Source of the DNA: Tolypocladium sp. Sup5 PDA-1
Lineage: Eukaryota > Ascomycota > Sordariomycetes > Hypocreales > Ophiocordycipitaceae
DNA: 64,000 nt
NCBI GenBank assembly: GCA_000750105.3
Contig: JPHH03000099.1
Span: 1 to 64,000, forward strand
Reading direction: 5' to 3'
The position numbers were made by a program, and so were the translations under genes. This document shows positions 1 to 10,156 of this stretch, one piece after another. Below the pieces are notes generated by a model, which made no database searches, was not told the DNA's origin, and saw only the letters and a program-made list of their open reading frames with translations. Each line of letters begins with the position of its first letter. The stretch's first letter is position 1.

Positions 1-2
1 TT

Positions 3-359
3 GGGAAGAAGTCGTACGTTGATATACCGAAAAACATTCTCCGCGGGACGCGTGCTGGACGCCGGACCTTCATCTTGCGTGACACCGATGAATGGATTCG
101 ATTTGTCCATAATTACAGAGCGAAGCAGTTAGAAGCTCAAAGCATTCGAAGAGAGAGCCAAGCCACAACTTTTGCAGCGGATGTTGACAAAGCGGAGGCT
201 CCGATTCAATTGGTCTCTTCATTTTTGACTACCCTCGCCGGTCAGGAGAACGTGTGTCTAGACATAGTACATGAGAGCAACTGGACCAAATACAGGGCTG
301 AACAGAGGTTGAGTAAGTGTAAGCAGGAGACAATGGAAGCGTTATGGACGTTTTTGTAA
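3..359 (+). pseudogene. Partial unknown reading frame entering from the left edge
   Basis: An open frame runs without a stop from base 3 to the stop ending at 359, about 118 codons, and enters the window from the left, so its true start is outside. The first methionine-like codon in frame (TTG at 75) is not a convincing start. The peptide is polar and mildly helical (residues such as DTDEWIRFVHNYRAKQLEAQ) with no domain, motif or signal peptide I recognise. It could be the 3' end of a real gene, a last exon, or a transposon-derived fragment; the sequence does not decide. The following 1.6 kb contains no continuation. Confidence 0.3.
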
Positions 360-2018
360 CTTGCTAAGGGTAATATTGCACGTCAATATGCCATCTCGGG
401 CGATTGCGATCATATTCTTTATGATCAGTTGACTGTTGCTACTTACTGTCGTGAGAGGGAACCGTTCGGACGAAGGAAATGTTAGGAGCATCGTAGCTTT
501 TGCAGCTCTAATCCTCGTCACCTGGTAATCGATGATACCTGCCTTCCCCGAGAAAGGCGTTGCAGCAAAGGGGCTTGTCAACGGCGAAACGCATAAACCA
601 GAGCGCCATTGAGGAAGGGTAAGCGTTGTCAGTATCGACGGCGGCCCTTCTGGAGCGTCGCTCGTCTTCAAAGCTGCTCTGGGGTTCATTCGACTTCACA
701 ATTGACCGAGGTTCCAAACGCCATAATTGACGTTAATCACAGACTCGCCTTCTGCCCTCCGCCGACGGACGCAGTTGAAAGGTCCAGAAAGCGTGGTTAT
801 ACACAGCGTCGCTGTTAGATCTACCACGGCGGCTGCTCATCACACACCCGTTAGTCAACATCGGCCTATCACAAACCTGCTGCTCATTCCATCACCGCGC
901 ACTTTCTCCCGCTCACGGTTCTGTGGACATTGTTCTCGAATTGGGAATCCGACCTAGCTCTACAGCTGGTGGCCGGGCTTAGCCTCAAGCTCTGACCCGA
1001 GTAGAGGAAACACTGTATAGCTGTTGTTACTACATGCCAACTTTGAACGCCCCAGACAACAAGGGTCCAGGCGCTCAACAAGGCTTGCTAAGAAGCGAGG
1101 GCTTGCTGAGCAGGCGAATCCAACAGCCGACCGCAATGCGCCAGTGGAGGAAGGAGTGCCAGATGACAGCACCATACGAGAAGCGCCGCCAAGACCAGGG
1201 GACCGCATCACGCCAGAAAAGAAGGCAGAGGACATTGGCTCCAATGTGGTCTATGGCTACATTATGCAGCCTGGGAGGACGAGGGTTGGCAGCCACAGGT
1301 AGACTACACCGAAGGATAGACCCTACGGCCACTCGAGAAGATGCAACTGTATTCCGTGCTGAGCATGCACCCTTCGTCTCAAAACTGAAGATCTGCTCAG
1401 GCACGATTGTCGAAAGAAGTCGCAAGAAACTAGCCTACCCACGAAGGCGTACTTTGCGACTCTCAGAACGAATTCATCAGCGAACAGATAGTGTAAACAC
1501 TCATATGATAGGTAGTCTTATGGTCGATGGCTTTGGTCACGCGACGAACTGTCGTATGCTATGAATGAATGTGGGCTTCTCGGCACGTAAACTATCATTG
1601 TGGCCGAGTATAAACATTTTTTGGTTGCTTGATCTGTGTGGATATCACCTCCTCTTTGAGTCCTCCAGCGTGCCGAAGGACTTGGAAGGGGGGATTTAAG
1701 AGTATGCGTCATATCTTGCTTCCTACTTAAAACCTTGCCCTGTCTCTGTGCTGACATCCACCCGGTCGTCCTTTAGGCCCATCGTCCCCATCACGCTGGG
1801 TGACAGAATTCACCCGGCATTGCGCCTACACCCCCGGATGGGTCTGGGGGATGCGTTCCGGAAGGTTGGTTCAGATATGCCCCCCCTGTTCAGCATTGCG
1901 CGTCGTGGCGGGTTGAACCACGACGACGGACTCTCGACTCACCCAGAAACCCACGACGAATTTCAGTCATGTTCCCTGCCCAACAGTATTTAGGGGCATA
2001 ACAGAGAAGCCTTTTTGT
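360..2018. other. No recognisable gene (one coding-like stretch at 1024-1302 +)
   Basis: Short frames on both strands only. The plus-strand frame at 1024-1302 has a protein-like basic composition (contains RRSTRLAKKR) but no recognisable domain, no ATG at its head and no partner exon that I can join. I see no repeat or RNA gene here. Confidence 0.4.
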
Positions 2019-4114
2019 TTAAACCGCTTTGGAAATGGCACGTATCTGACCGCGCGGCTTTCGCTCCGTTTCAGGGACAGTCCACCGGCAGTGAAGCGCT
2101 TGCCCGAGGTTCAAGGCAGTAGCATAGAGGAATATTATCAGGCTTAATGACCCGAAAATCGTAATTGGAAGAACTGAAACGGCAAAATGGCCTGTGGATG
2201 GCCAGTCAGTATATGTTTGGGGTACCGTTATGGGGATTTTATACCAAAAATCAGCGGTCGCCTCGTAATTGTTTCCCAAAACTCCTCCGAAACAATCAAA
2301 TCGCGCGCTCCACGCCATTGCCACGGCCCCTGGAGGCGGAATTTGGTGTTGAAATGCGCACCAAATGCCCAAATGATGGGTAGACGCCATGCTCTGAGAT
2401 CGCTTTTCATGAAGCTCAGGATGTCCAAAAGCCCTGGCGCCGAGTTCATGTCGAGAGCAAGTTGGTAAACATAACTTTCGTGGTCGACGCCATAGTTAAT
2501 CCTGGAGCCGGGGGGACACATGAGCCGGTAATGTAGCTCATCCTGAGGATTGAGATTTCGTGGTATTTTGTGGCATGCAAGTAGATTGAGGATCCACAGC
2601 TGAGCTTGCATCTCAGCTAAGGGAGGAATGGCACCGAATGATGGTCTGACAAAACCAATGAAGCCTATCGTAGGGTCATCGCGCTTCCATACGCCACGGA
2701 CATCGGTGTCGTTCGGTACCGGATATTTTCGACCGGCTTGACCCGGGCGAGATGTAAGGAAAGGGAAAGTCTGCTCGTAACCGGTACAGAGGATGACGAC
2801 ATCGGGTTTTATCTTTTCGTCCTTCATTCGATCGAATTCGGGGCGTCCGTTGTTCTTGAAATGTGCAACGCCGTCGGAATCTATCATTTCCGGCCATGGG
2901 GCCAAGTCAACCTGTTTGCCATGGGTATCGGTTACAGGTCTTTGGACAAGGGCTGATCTCAGTGCATATAGCCATAGGCCCCATCCGGGGTGACTTGGGC
3001 GATATGGTAGGCTGATGTAGGGGCATATTTTCTCGGATTTGTTGAAGAATACTTTGAATTTTGAGCCACTAATCAAGTAGAAACAAGACATACGGAGTTG
3101 GCTTACTCTTAGACGGATGATGGCGTTCAGGGCTGATCGCGCCGATCCATTGATCCATCCCTGCCGTGGTACCGGAAGATATCCAGAGCAGTGCTTTGAC
3201 GTAATAATGGTAGTACTCCCAGAGTATCATGGAATTGCGAAGGATGGGGTGGGCGTAAGTAGTATCAAATAAATTTGCTCGGCTGACATCGATCGGTATG
3301 CCTGGCTCAATGGGGTCTTGCTTCCTGCCGAGAGCCGGAAGCAAAACTGGGCCGGGATTTCGCTTCAAGGACTCCGTGTTAGGGCTGCTTTCTGAGGAAA
3401 GAAGCGAAATCACGTACCTTGGGCGCGAAGTGGCAGCCGTCCCTGTGACACATTATGACTCGTCTCGTTGGCGATGTAACAGCCAAATATGCCACGTCCG
3501 CACCGGTCTCGCCGCTGCCAACAACCAGGACAGTCTTGTCAACTCCAAACTGCTTTCGCTGCTTGAACATAGAAGAATGAAGGACCTCAGGTACCTTGTC
3601 GATTCCACTAATGTGCGGTATATTCGGCTCCACATGTAAGCCCGAGCATACAGCAACAGCATCGCATTCCCACTGAAGTCGTGTTTGCCTGCCATTGGTT
3701 GCGTATGTGATGACATGGCCACCGCCATGTCGTCGAGTCACAGACAGCACTCGTGTATGGAGCATTATGCGAGGCCACAAGCTGAATTGTGTGCAGTAGT
3801 CCTGCAGGTATTGAACGTATTGTTCTGCGCTGAGGAAATCTTCGCGACCAGCGTGTCTGAAGTCCGAGAAGGTTGTAAGCTGCTTCGAAGACACCAGCTG
3901 ATGCCAGCGTCAGATGTATCCAATCGGCATTTTTCAAGCTGGAACTGACCTCCGCATCTTCATATGAGCGTGCAGCAAATGTGCCACCAATTTGGGGTTG
4001 GTACTCGAAAAGTCGGGCGTCGACGGATTCGCAAAGCAAACTCTGATGCGCCATGACCAGGTACTTTAAGGTCACGATGCCCGATGGACCTCCTCCAATC
4101 ACTGCAACTCTCAT
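2019..4114 (-). CDS. FAD-dependent monooxygenase (flavin-containing monooxygenase family)
   Basis: Five exons join into an uninterrupted 626-aa protein: 4114-3950, 3897-3418, 3362-3107, 3051-2245 and 2191-2019, with introns of 52, 55, 55 and 53 nt that keep phase and have CTGAC- or CTAAC-like branch sites. The apparent frameshifts between frames are fully explained by these introns. Residues 7-12 (GGGPSG) are the FAD dinucleotide-binding loop, about 181-187 (VGSGETG) the NADPH loop, and VILCTGYEQTFPF is the ATG-like motif of the FMO family. The last exon encodes a hydrophobic segment (AVSVLPITIFGSLSLIIFLY), so the enzyme is probably membrane-anchored at its C-terminus. Such enzymes oxygenate N, S or carbonyl substrates using NADPH and O2; the substrate cannot be read from sequence. 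There is no adjacent biosynthetic partner, only relics. Exact acceptor choices for introns 2 and 3 are inferred from phase and family conservation. Confidence 0.88.
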
Positions 4115-4876
4115 TTTGTAGGTTTAGCAAGACTGTTTCGAGAATACCCGTAAAGAGGTGCGTGAGATCACTTGGAGGTGAGTGCTGACACCAATGAGGT
4201 ATATCTATGTACCTCGCGGAAACTGATAGGTGCTGACTGGCAGATCCCCGGAAGTCCCAATCTACCTCTAATGAATGTGGACTTATCTAATTCTGCGACT
4301 ACTTGTGGCTTTCAATCTTGCAAGTCTAATCAGAGGGTAAGTGCCCAATTGTGTTCTATTGCACGCTGTGGCGAGCAATCCTATGTCGTCGTCTGGGAGG
4401 TAAGGGCGTAACTACACTATGTACATCCAATGAAAGGCTTTTGGCTTTACATTGTTTATCGAGTACCGGTTCGGTGTACCTATATTGCAAAACGAACAGA
4501 ACGCTACGCGCCGTTAGTTGCCGATAACATATATGCACTCCCTCTGGGATAGGCAGAGTCATGCTGCTTTGTGGTCAATTCATTCTTGTCCAAATACTGC
4601 CATCGCGTCTTGAGATCAGAGCGAAATGAGATACCCGTCTCCGCCCTCCCATTCGTTGCTGCGAAATCCATCCCTGTTAAATGCCCGGGTTTCCGCCTTC
4701 TACGGAGAACCTTCTACGGAGAACTGACCCGACCTCGACCCCGACCCCGTTGGGGTTGGCAAGGTTAGTGATACCTATTTCCTTGCGAACTACCTCCCAC
4801 TGAGCTCAAAAGTTTAGTGCAGCATCTCGACTCCCCATCCAGTCAGGTAATATCTTAACCACCTACGTCCCCGCAC
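4115..4876. other. Upstream region of the monooxygenase gene, no gene seen
   Basis: This holds the promoter side of the minus-strand monooxygenase. There are no frames with protein-like content. A short direct repeat, two adjacent copies of ccttctacggagaac, lies at about 4696-4724. Confidence 0.4.
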
Positions 4877-6005
4877 TCAATAGAGGCGGCCCTCAAATTC
4901 CTCCGATGTCAAGATCTCGCCGGCTAGAACCCTCCCCATGTCGGTCCGCCGATGTCTTGACAATTCTTGCGAATCCGCGTTACGGCCCTGAGAAAAGCCA
5001 CGGGGCTCCTCTCGAACCGGCAGGACGGATTCTCCAAAGTCTTCCCCGCAAAGCCGTCCGCGGCAACTTTCTCGTCACCACTCTTGTACGAAAGCCCCCA
5101 AAAGCGGCATAGAGCGGAGTTTTCGTCGTACGATTTGAGCCACAGTTGCCCGGCAAACATACTCAATTGGGCTACCAGAGACTGGAAGCGGCCCAGCTTG
5201 AAGGCGGCGAGGGCACGGCGTCAAGTAACAGATGTTCGATTGACGGAAATGTGAGGTTTATTCGGTACAGATGAATTGAGACCCTAGCGCTGTTGACCAA
5301 GTCTGCATACAGAGAGTTCACCTCCCAGGGACTCATGACGACAAAAGACATTGGCGTGGACTGCTCGACGGGATTTGTCCTTCCGACGGCGATCCACTGT
5401 ACCGGTCTCTGGTACAAATCGGAAACATAGTCGTGGTCGCGAAGCACGGTGGTCGAAAAGTCCCGTGTGACATAGAACCCCTCCAGTGAAAACCGGCGAG
5501 GCTGGAAGAAAGCCGCCGCGCTGGAGTCCTCGAACGCCGCAAAAGCAGGCAGAAAAGCGCCCCCCACCTGGCTTAGGTGGCCCGTAAGTACGAGTATCCT
5601 GACGGCTTGATCGAGCGAGTTGTTAGCGGGGTTCCGAGGAGGGGGCTTTCCGTTTTGTCGTTCCTCTTCGACCTCCGGGGCAAGTTCCCGCTATTTTTCC
5701 TCTTGCAACTCGGTTGTGTCCAAAGACAAGACGTTGTGGTCCTCACACCTCTGCCGAATGGTGGGAAGCTCTTCCTGACGGGAGACGATTTGAGAATCCG
5801 CGAGCGCCTTGAGGAGAACCTGGCTCAAGCCTTCTTCCCTGGGCCCGTACCGCTGCCTGAACGTCTGAGCCTCGTTCTCCAAATACCGGTCAACATAATC
5901 ACAGCCCTCCGCGATTTGGCACGCCGACTTATTGGCGACCATCTCACTCCAGATGACCTCCTGCCGCTGGTCTCCAAATGGCCCCCCGCCCCTACTCCCG
6001 GAGGC
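4877..6005 (-). pseudogene. C-terminal relic of a large DUF3638-type fungal protein
   Basis: Read on the minus strand the sequence gives a continuous family-like C-terminus, broken in three places. An in-frame TAG follows LQEEK near 5684 where the family has Gln (LQEEQRELAPEVEEERQ). A one-base shift occurs near 5190 (between DAVPS and LAAFKLGRFQSLVAQL). A further shift near 4925 leads into MGRVLAGEILTSEEFE and a terminal stop at about 4877. Recognisable blocks in order are RQRYGPREEGLSQ, RELAPEVEEERQ, MSFVVMSPWEVNSLYADL, MFAGQLWLKSYDE and SPVAFLRAVTRIRKNCQDI. Full-length relatives are very large proteins of unclear biochemical role, so only the last few hundred residues survive here. The upstream end stops abruptly near 6005, where a plus-strand relic begins. 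Family assignment is from remembered motif patterns and should be checked by profile search. Confidence 0.58.
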
Positions 6006-6039
6006 CCAACCCGTCGACAAAGCCCCTTACCCATGGTTA

Positions 6040-7072
6040 TCCTTGCGTCTCTACCGAGCAAAGAGCCTAACGTCAAGCGAACAGATATAAGTAACTGGTG
6101 CCCCGGCAGGAGCGTGCTCCTAGAGACCAATCTCTGGCTGAAGGACTTTGCTCAGGTGCACAAGAGCGACGGAGTGCGGGCTGCGATTCAGAGCCTTGCC
6201 GGAATTTACATCTACGACTATCAGCCCATAGATGCGATTCGCAAGAGGGTCAACGACAGATTTTACGATGCCGAGTCACGACTGAGTCGGTTGCCAACGA
6301 CGGGTCAGAACAAATCCCAGTCGAACGAACTCATTACTATTGCGGTCACCTTGTCGGTGCAAGACGTAAGTGGTTTCACGCCGCGTGTTCGGGGATTTAT
6401 TTGGCCAACACGGGGCTGCCTGTAGTCCATTGATAGAACTAATACGCCCCTTTAATCCTAGATCGTCTTAACGGAACGCTGATTGAAGAAGCCCCAAGAC
6501 CCCCGTTGGCTCTTGGGGTTCAAGCAAGGGGAGATGTTCCTCCAAAAAACTGACCGGGGTTTACGGTTTTGGAAGCGCTCAAATGCTCAACCATCCTCCC
6601 TCCGCATCTCTCAGTCCATCATTGTCGGCCCTGCTATGATTTTGGCGCAAGCAATGATGAGGCTCCCCGCCCCAGATTCCTTCAACCCGGAACACGAGGC
6701 TTCTCGGTTTGGCTGGCTGCTCTATGGGACGGAGCAGGACATGTACCAGATCCACGGCGGCTGCGGGTTTTCCCAAAAGCTCCTCCATATGATGAGCCAG
6801 ATCACGTACTGTGCAGCACGATTGCAGCAAGATCCAGAAAACATTGTCGTGCCCATGACGGCGCAATACCTGCTGCAGGAGACGGACCAGATGAGGTAGT
6901 GGAGAGCGAGTCCAAGGACTGGGAGACAGCGAAAGCCGGACCGTCGGTGACCGAATGGGTGCGGTCGGTTCCAGATGGCTGTATCATCAGGTCACCTGCT
7001 GAGATGACCGATGTGACTGCGGAGGCTTGGAGGCTGACGGCCATCGTCTACCTACAATGCCGCGTCTTGAGA
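6040..7072 (+). pseudogene. C-terminal half of a fungal Zn2Cys6-type transcription factor, broken
   Basis: The frame starting around 6040 contains the regulatory-domain sequence of C6 transcription factors (Fungal_trans_2 style): SNWCPGRSVLLETNLWLKDF and AIQSLAGIYIYDYQPIDAIR. A 95-nt intron with GTAAGT donor (6367) and TAG acceptor (6461) joins VQD to IVLTER. A TGA then replaces an expected Arg codon at 6480, the protein continues (LKKPQDPRWLLGFKQGEMFL ... YLLQETDQMR), a TAG follows at 6897, and a one-base shift leads to DWETAKAGPSVTEWVRSVPD and MTDVTAEAWRLTAIVYLQCR. Homology stops near 7072. The N-terminal DNA-binding cluster is absent, so this is a truncated relic. The stops are CGA to TGA and CAG to TAG changes, the kind produced by C-to-T mutation. 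It cannot encode a functional regulator. Confidence 0.72.
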
Positions 7073-7084
7073 TGGGCATCGCCC

Positions 7085-7441
7085 CGCCCTCTCATGGGGA
7101 GGCTACCACTTGGACGAGCTGCCAACAGCGAAGGGCGCGAACGGGTGTCCCGCAGATGAGGTTGGGCAGTCACTACGATCAATCCATGCCCATGGGGTTG
7201 CGCACGGGGACGTGCGAAAAAAAAAGTGCTGTTCAATCCCGAAACCGGGATGCCCAAGATCATCGAATTGGAGGCCGCTTCGCTTCCAGCGCGAACACGG
7301 CATCCGCTGGTTTCACTGATGCCTAACAAGCGACCTCGAGTGCAAGAGGCGATGGACACCAAGAAGACCACAGGCCGTTCGGTATCCTGGGCTTGGGGAT
7401 TACCATTCCTGAGGAGACGAGGCAGTGAGGAGAAATAATAA
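7085..7441 (+). pseudogene. Fragment of a kinase-like fold protein (HGD catalytic-loop motif)
   Basis: The frame beginning near 7090 reads YHLDELPTAKGANGCPADEV then LRSIHAHGVAHGDVR, which resembles the catalytic loop (HGD) of fungal protein-kinase-like or aminoglycoside-phosphotransferase-like proteins. A nine-A run at 7217-7225 shifts the frame, after which VLFNPETGMPKIIELEAASL continues the next strand of the fold. In relatives this position reads IIDFE, so the metal-binding Asp appears as ELE here. The C-terminal piece PNKRPRVQEAMDTKKTTG then ends at a TAA (7436-7438). The fragment directly abuts the transcription-factor relic. With a frameshift, a missing N-lobe and an altered key residue it is very unlikely to be active. 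Confidence 0.5.
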
Positions 7442-8202
7442 CTCCACGAGACTCTTCGATCGATCCGTACGTCAGCTCAAGAACAATGAGAGGCTGGATG
7501 TCGCTGGCGAGGAGCATTGCCAGCGCAAGAGTGGACAGCATGCATGCCTGGTGAAGTAGCACATGCCGCAGCCGTGGTCCGAGGGCGAGCCTGACCATCC
7601 TAACAAGGGTAATGTGTATCAGAAGAGCGGCGTTAGACGACTGGTGCATCTCAATTGGCGGTAGCAATAGCGAAAGCAAAGGTAGCAACTCGTTTAATAT
7701 GGAAAGTAGCATCGATGCCTGTCGTCCGGGGTTCGCGCTGGATTTGTGTATCCGAAGACGAACTATAACGAAGAGCATAGACCTGATGATGACGACGGCC
7801 TGCACAGAGCCAATACTTGCGGAGTGGACCGCCTCTTTCATCCTTCCAGAGCTGGCCATACCATGTCAAACAGCTTCCGACGAAGGTCATCTGACCAACA
7901 GGTTCACAGGACTTGCCGTGAGGACTTACGTTGGGTCATAGGACTCGCTGATCACCAAGCCCCCGGCAGCACCAATGTTAATAGCCCTGCTTGCTGACCG
8001 GGGCAGCCGGGGAAGCATATGACTTGCACCTCGGCCATGATGTTGCTCCGCCCTCTGAGTTTACTTCGTACGGCCAAATTCACCCAAACACCAACAACAT
8101 CACAACCAAACTCGCGAAAAAAACACCTGCACGAATAGTACATTCCTTCACACTTCATGGTATTTCACGCAGTTCTGTTTTAGCTATTGTCTGCGGCCAA
8201 TA
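7442..8202. other. No supported gene
   Basis: Opposing open frames overlap here: minus 7323-7859 (hydrophobic) and plus 7612-7941. Neither has recognisable content, and one is probably the antisense of the other. About the last 150 bases would be the promoter side of the ASH1-type gene starting at 8203. Confidence 0.35.
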
Positions 8203-10156
8203 ATGCCTCCCTTTGTTGAGATTACCAGCCAGCCTTACGCCGTGCCCGAAACTTCGTCGACTCTCACGTCCTCAGACTCCTCGCCCGCTACGACCACTGC
8301 CGAAGGTTCCAAGTTACACTCCAATACTGAAAAACACGGTCGAACCACCGTAATCAATGATGTTGCCGACGTTCCTCCGGTTCCGGTTGACGAAGGGCCT
8401 CCTGCGACGACGATGCGGCGACCGACGCCGCGATCTTTATCTACTCCGCGCCGTTCCTCGCGAACACGAGTCTCGAAACCCATATATAACCTGGCAAAGC
8501 TTCTGGGAACCGATGGTCATGGGAAGAGACACGCCAAGGGCGACACTGTTGCGGACCGGAAGAGGCGACGCGCAGACTCTGGCCATACCCTTCCTAGCAG
8601 CATCGAGGCCGCCGCCGGCAAGATCTCGAACGCGACCAAGAAGCCTAATAAAGTCGCAAAGGCTAACACTGATGCGTTAAAATATCAACAATCATCCACT
8701 GCTATAAACACGCCAACCATCACACGCGGTCACGCCAGACAATCTCCCCGTACTACCTGGTACTCCTCCGGCGGCGCTTCCACTCTGGAACATAAATACC
8801 CCAAGTAGGACGAGTCGGTTCACAGAGCCGACATAATCAGCGTTACTATACCGCAGGAGCTTGAGCTGCTTCAGTCTACTACTGGCCTTCCCCGCATAGA
8901 CGGTTCGTCCGCCGTTCACGCCGCCTGGTCCAAAGGCAAATACGTCCTCGACCCCAACGAGCCCACAGCCTCTTTCCACGAGAGGGCTAAAGTTGACACC
9001 GCGCTAGAACCTGAAAGACAAGAACCAGGAACCGTCACAAGCACTGCGAAGCACCAGTCCAAGAAATACCTCAACGAAGGTCTCTACGCCGGCCAGGAGG
9101 TGCCACTGGACTTCTCCATGGCGCTCACCGTGGCCAAGAAGAAGGAGCTTGCGCAGCTTCCTGAGCTGATACCCAGAGATCGCTTCAATAAGACAATGCC
9201 GCCGCCCATGTACACCGGCTTCCAGATGCTACTTGCTGGCCGCGACTTCAAACTGCCGTTCCACGTCTGCAATCCTCTCCCCCCTGGCCAGCCCAAACCG
9301 AATGGATGGAAAGAGATGACCAAGAGTAAGTTTTTCTCACTACTTCCTCTTGAGCTACTTCAACACCCTTGCCAGCCAATCATTTGCTAACAGTTGCCTT
9401 CAGACCGGTTCATTGGTGCCTCCAAGGAGTATTGGCGCAAGACGTCATACATCTTTAACTATCAGTCCAAGTGCGTCTGCAGGAGCGAGGACGGCTGTGG
9501 CGAGAGCTGCCAGAACCGCATCATGCTGTATGAGTGCGACTCCACCAACTGTAATATTGGCAAGGAATTTTGCACAAACCGCGCCTTTGCCGATCTTCAG
9601 GCTCGGAGAGCTAAGGGACGAAAGCATCGTATCGGTGTCGAGGTAATGAGGACCCTTGACCGGGGCTACGGCGTCCGCAGCAACCGCTGCTTTCGGCCCA
9701 GCCAGATCATCGTGGAGTACGTGGGTGAGATCATCACCAAGGAGGAATGTGAAAGGCGCATGGATGGAATCTATCAGGACAATGAGGCGCGTCTGGATCT
9801 CAACTCGCTCGCAATTTGCTGCCGTTTCTCATGCTGACTTGATACTTCAGTGCTACTACTTGATGAGTTTTGATCAGAACATGATCATTGATGCCACCAC
9901 CGGCAGCATTGCCCGCTTTATCAACCACAGCTGCAGCCCCAACAGCCAGATGATGAAGTGGATTGTCTCAGGGCAACCCCGAATGGCGCTCTTTGCGGGT
10001 CAAAACCCCATCGTGACGGGCGACGAGCTCACCTTCGACTACAACTTCGAGCCCTTCTCTACCAAGAACGTCCAGAATTGTCTCTGCGGCTCTGCGAACT
10101 GCCGCGGCATCCTTGGTCGTAAGCTGCGCAAAATCAAAACTCCAAGACGGACATAA
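8203..10156 (+). CDS. ASH1-type SET-domain histone H3K36 methyltransferase, one in-frame stop
   Basis: Three exons (8203-9325, 9404-9786, 9851-10156) form a 603-codon frame. The N-terminal half is Ser/Thr/Lys-rich. The C-terminal half contains, in order, an AWS cysteine cluster (CVCRSEDGCGESCQN ... CNIGKEFCTN), a SET domain with GSIARFINHSCSPN and ELTFDYNF, and a post-SET motif (CLCGSANCRGIL). This order is typical of ASH1/SET2-class enzymes that methylate H3 lysine 36 in the nucleus. Two oddities stand out. A TAG at 8806-8808 interrupts the N-terminal region (between KYPK and DESVHR), consistent with CAG to TAG. Intron 2 must start with GC (GAG|GCGCGT) instead of GT to keep the conserved DNE-CYYLMSFDQ junction. 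The catalytic domain has no lesion, so translation from a downstream ATG (for example 9118) is conceivable, although much of the protein would be missing. It may be a decaying paralogue or a real gene with a sequencing error. Confidence 0.75.

Noticed and set aside
3379..4114. Apparent frameshifts in the FAD monooxygenase between 4114 and 3379
   Set aside because: Standard 50-55-nt introns with correct donors, branch sites and phases explain every frame change, so the gene is intact.
7323..7859. Minus-strand 178-codon hydrophobic frame
   Set aside because: Leu/Ile-rich composition without any ordered motif, overlapping the kinase-like relic antisense; more likely a chance open frame.
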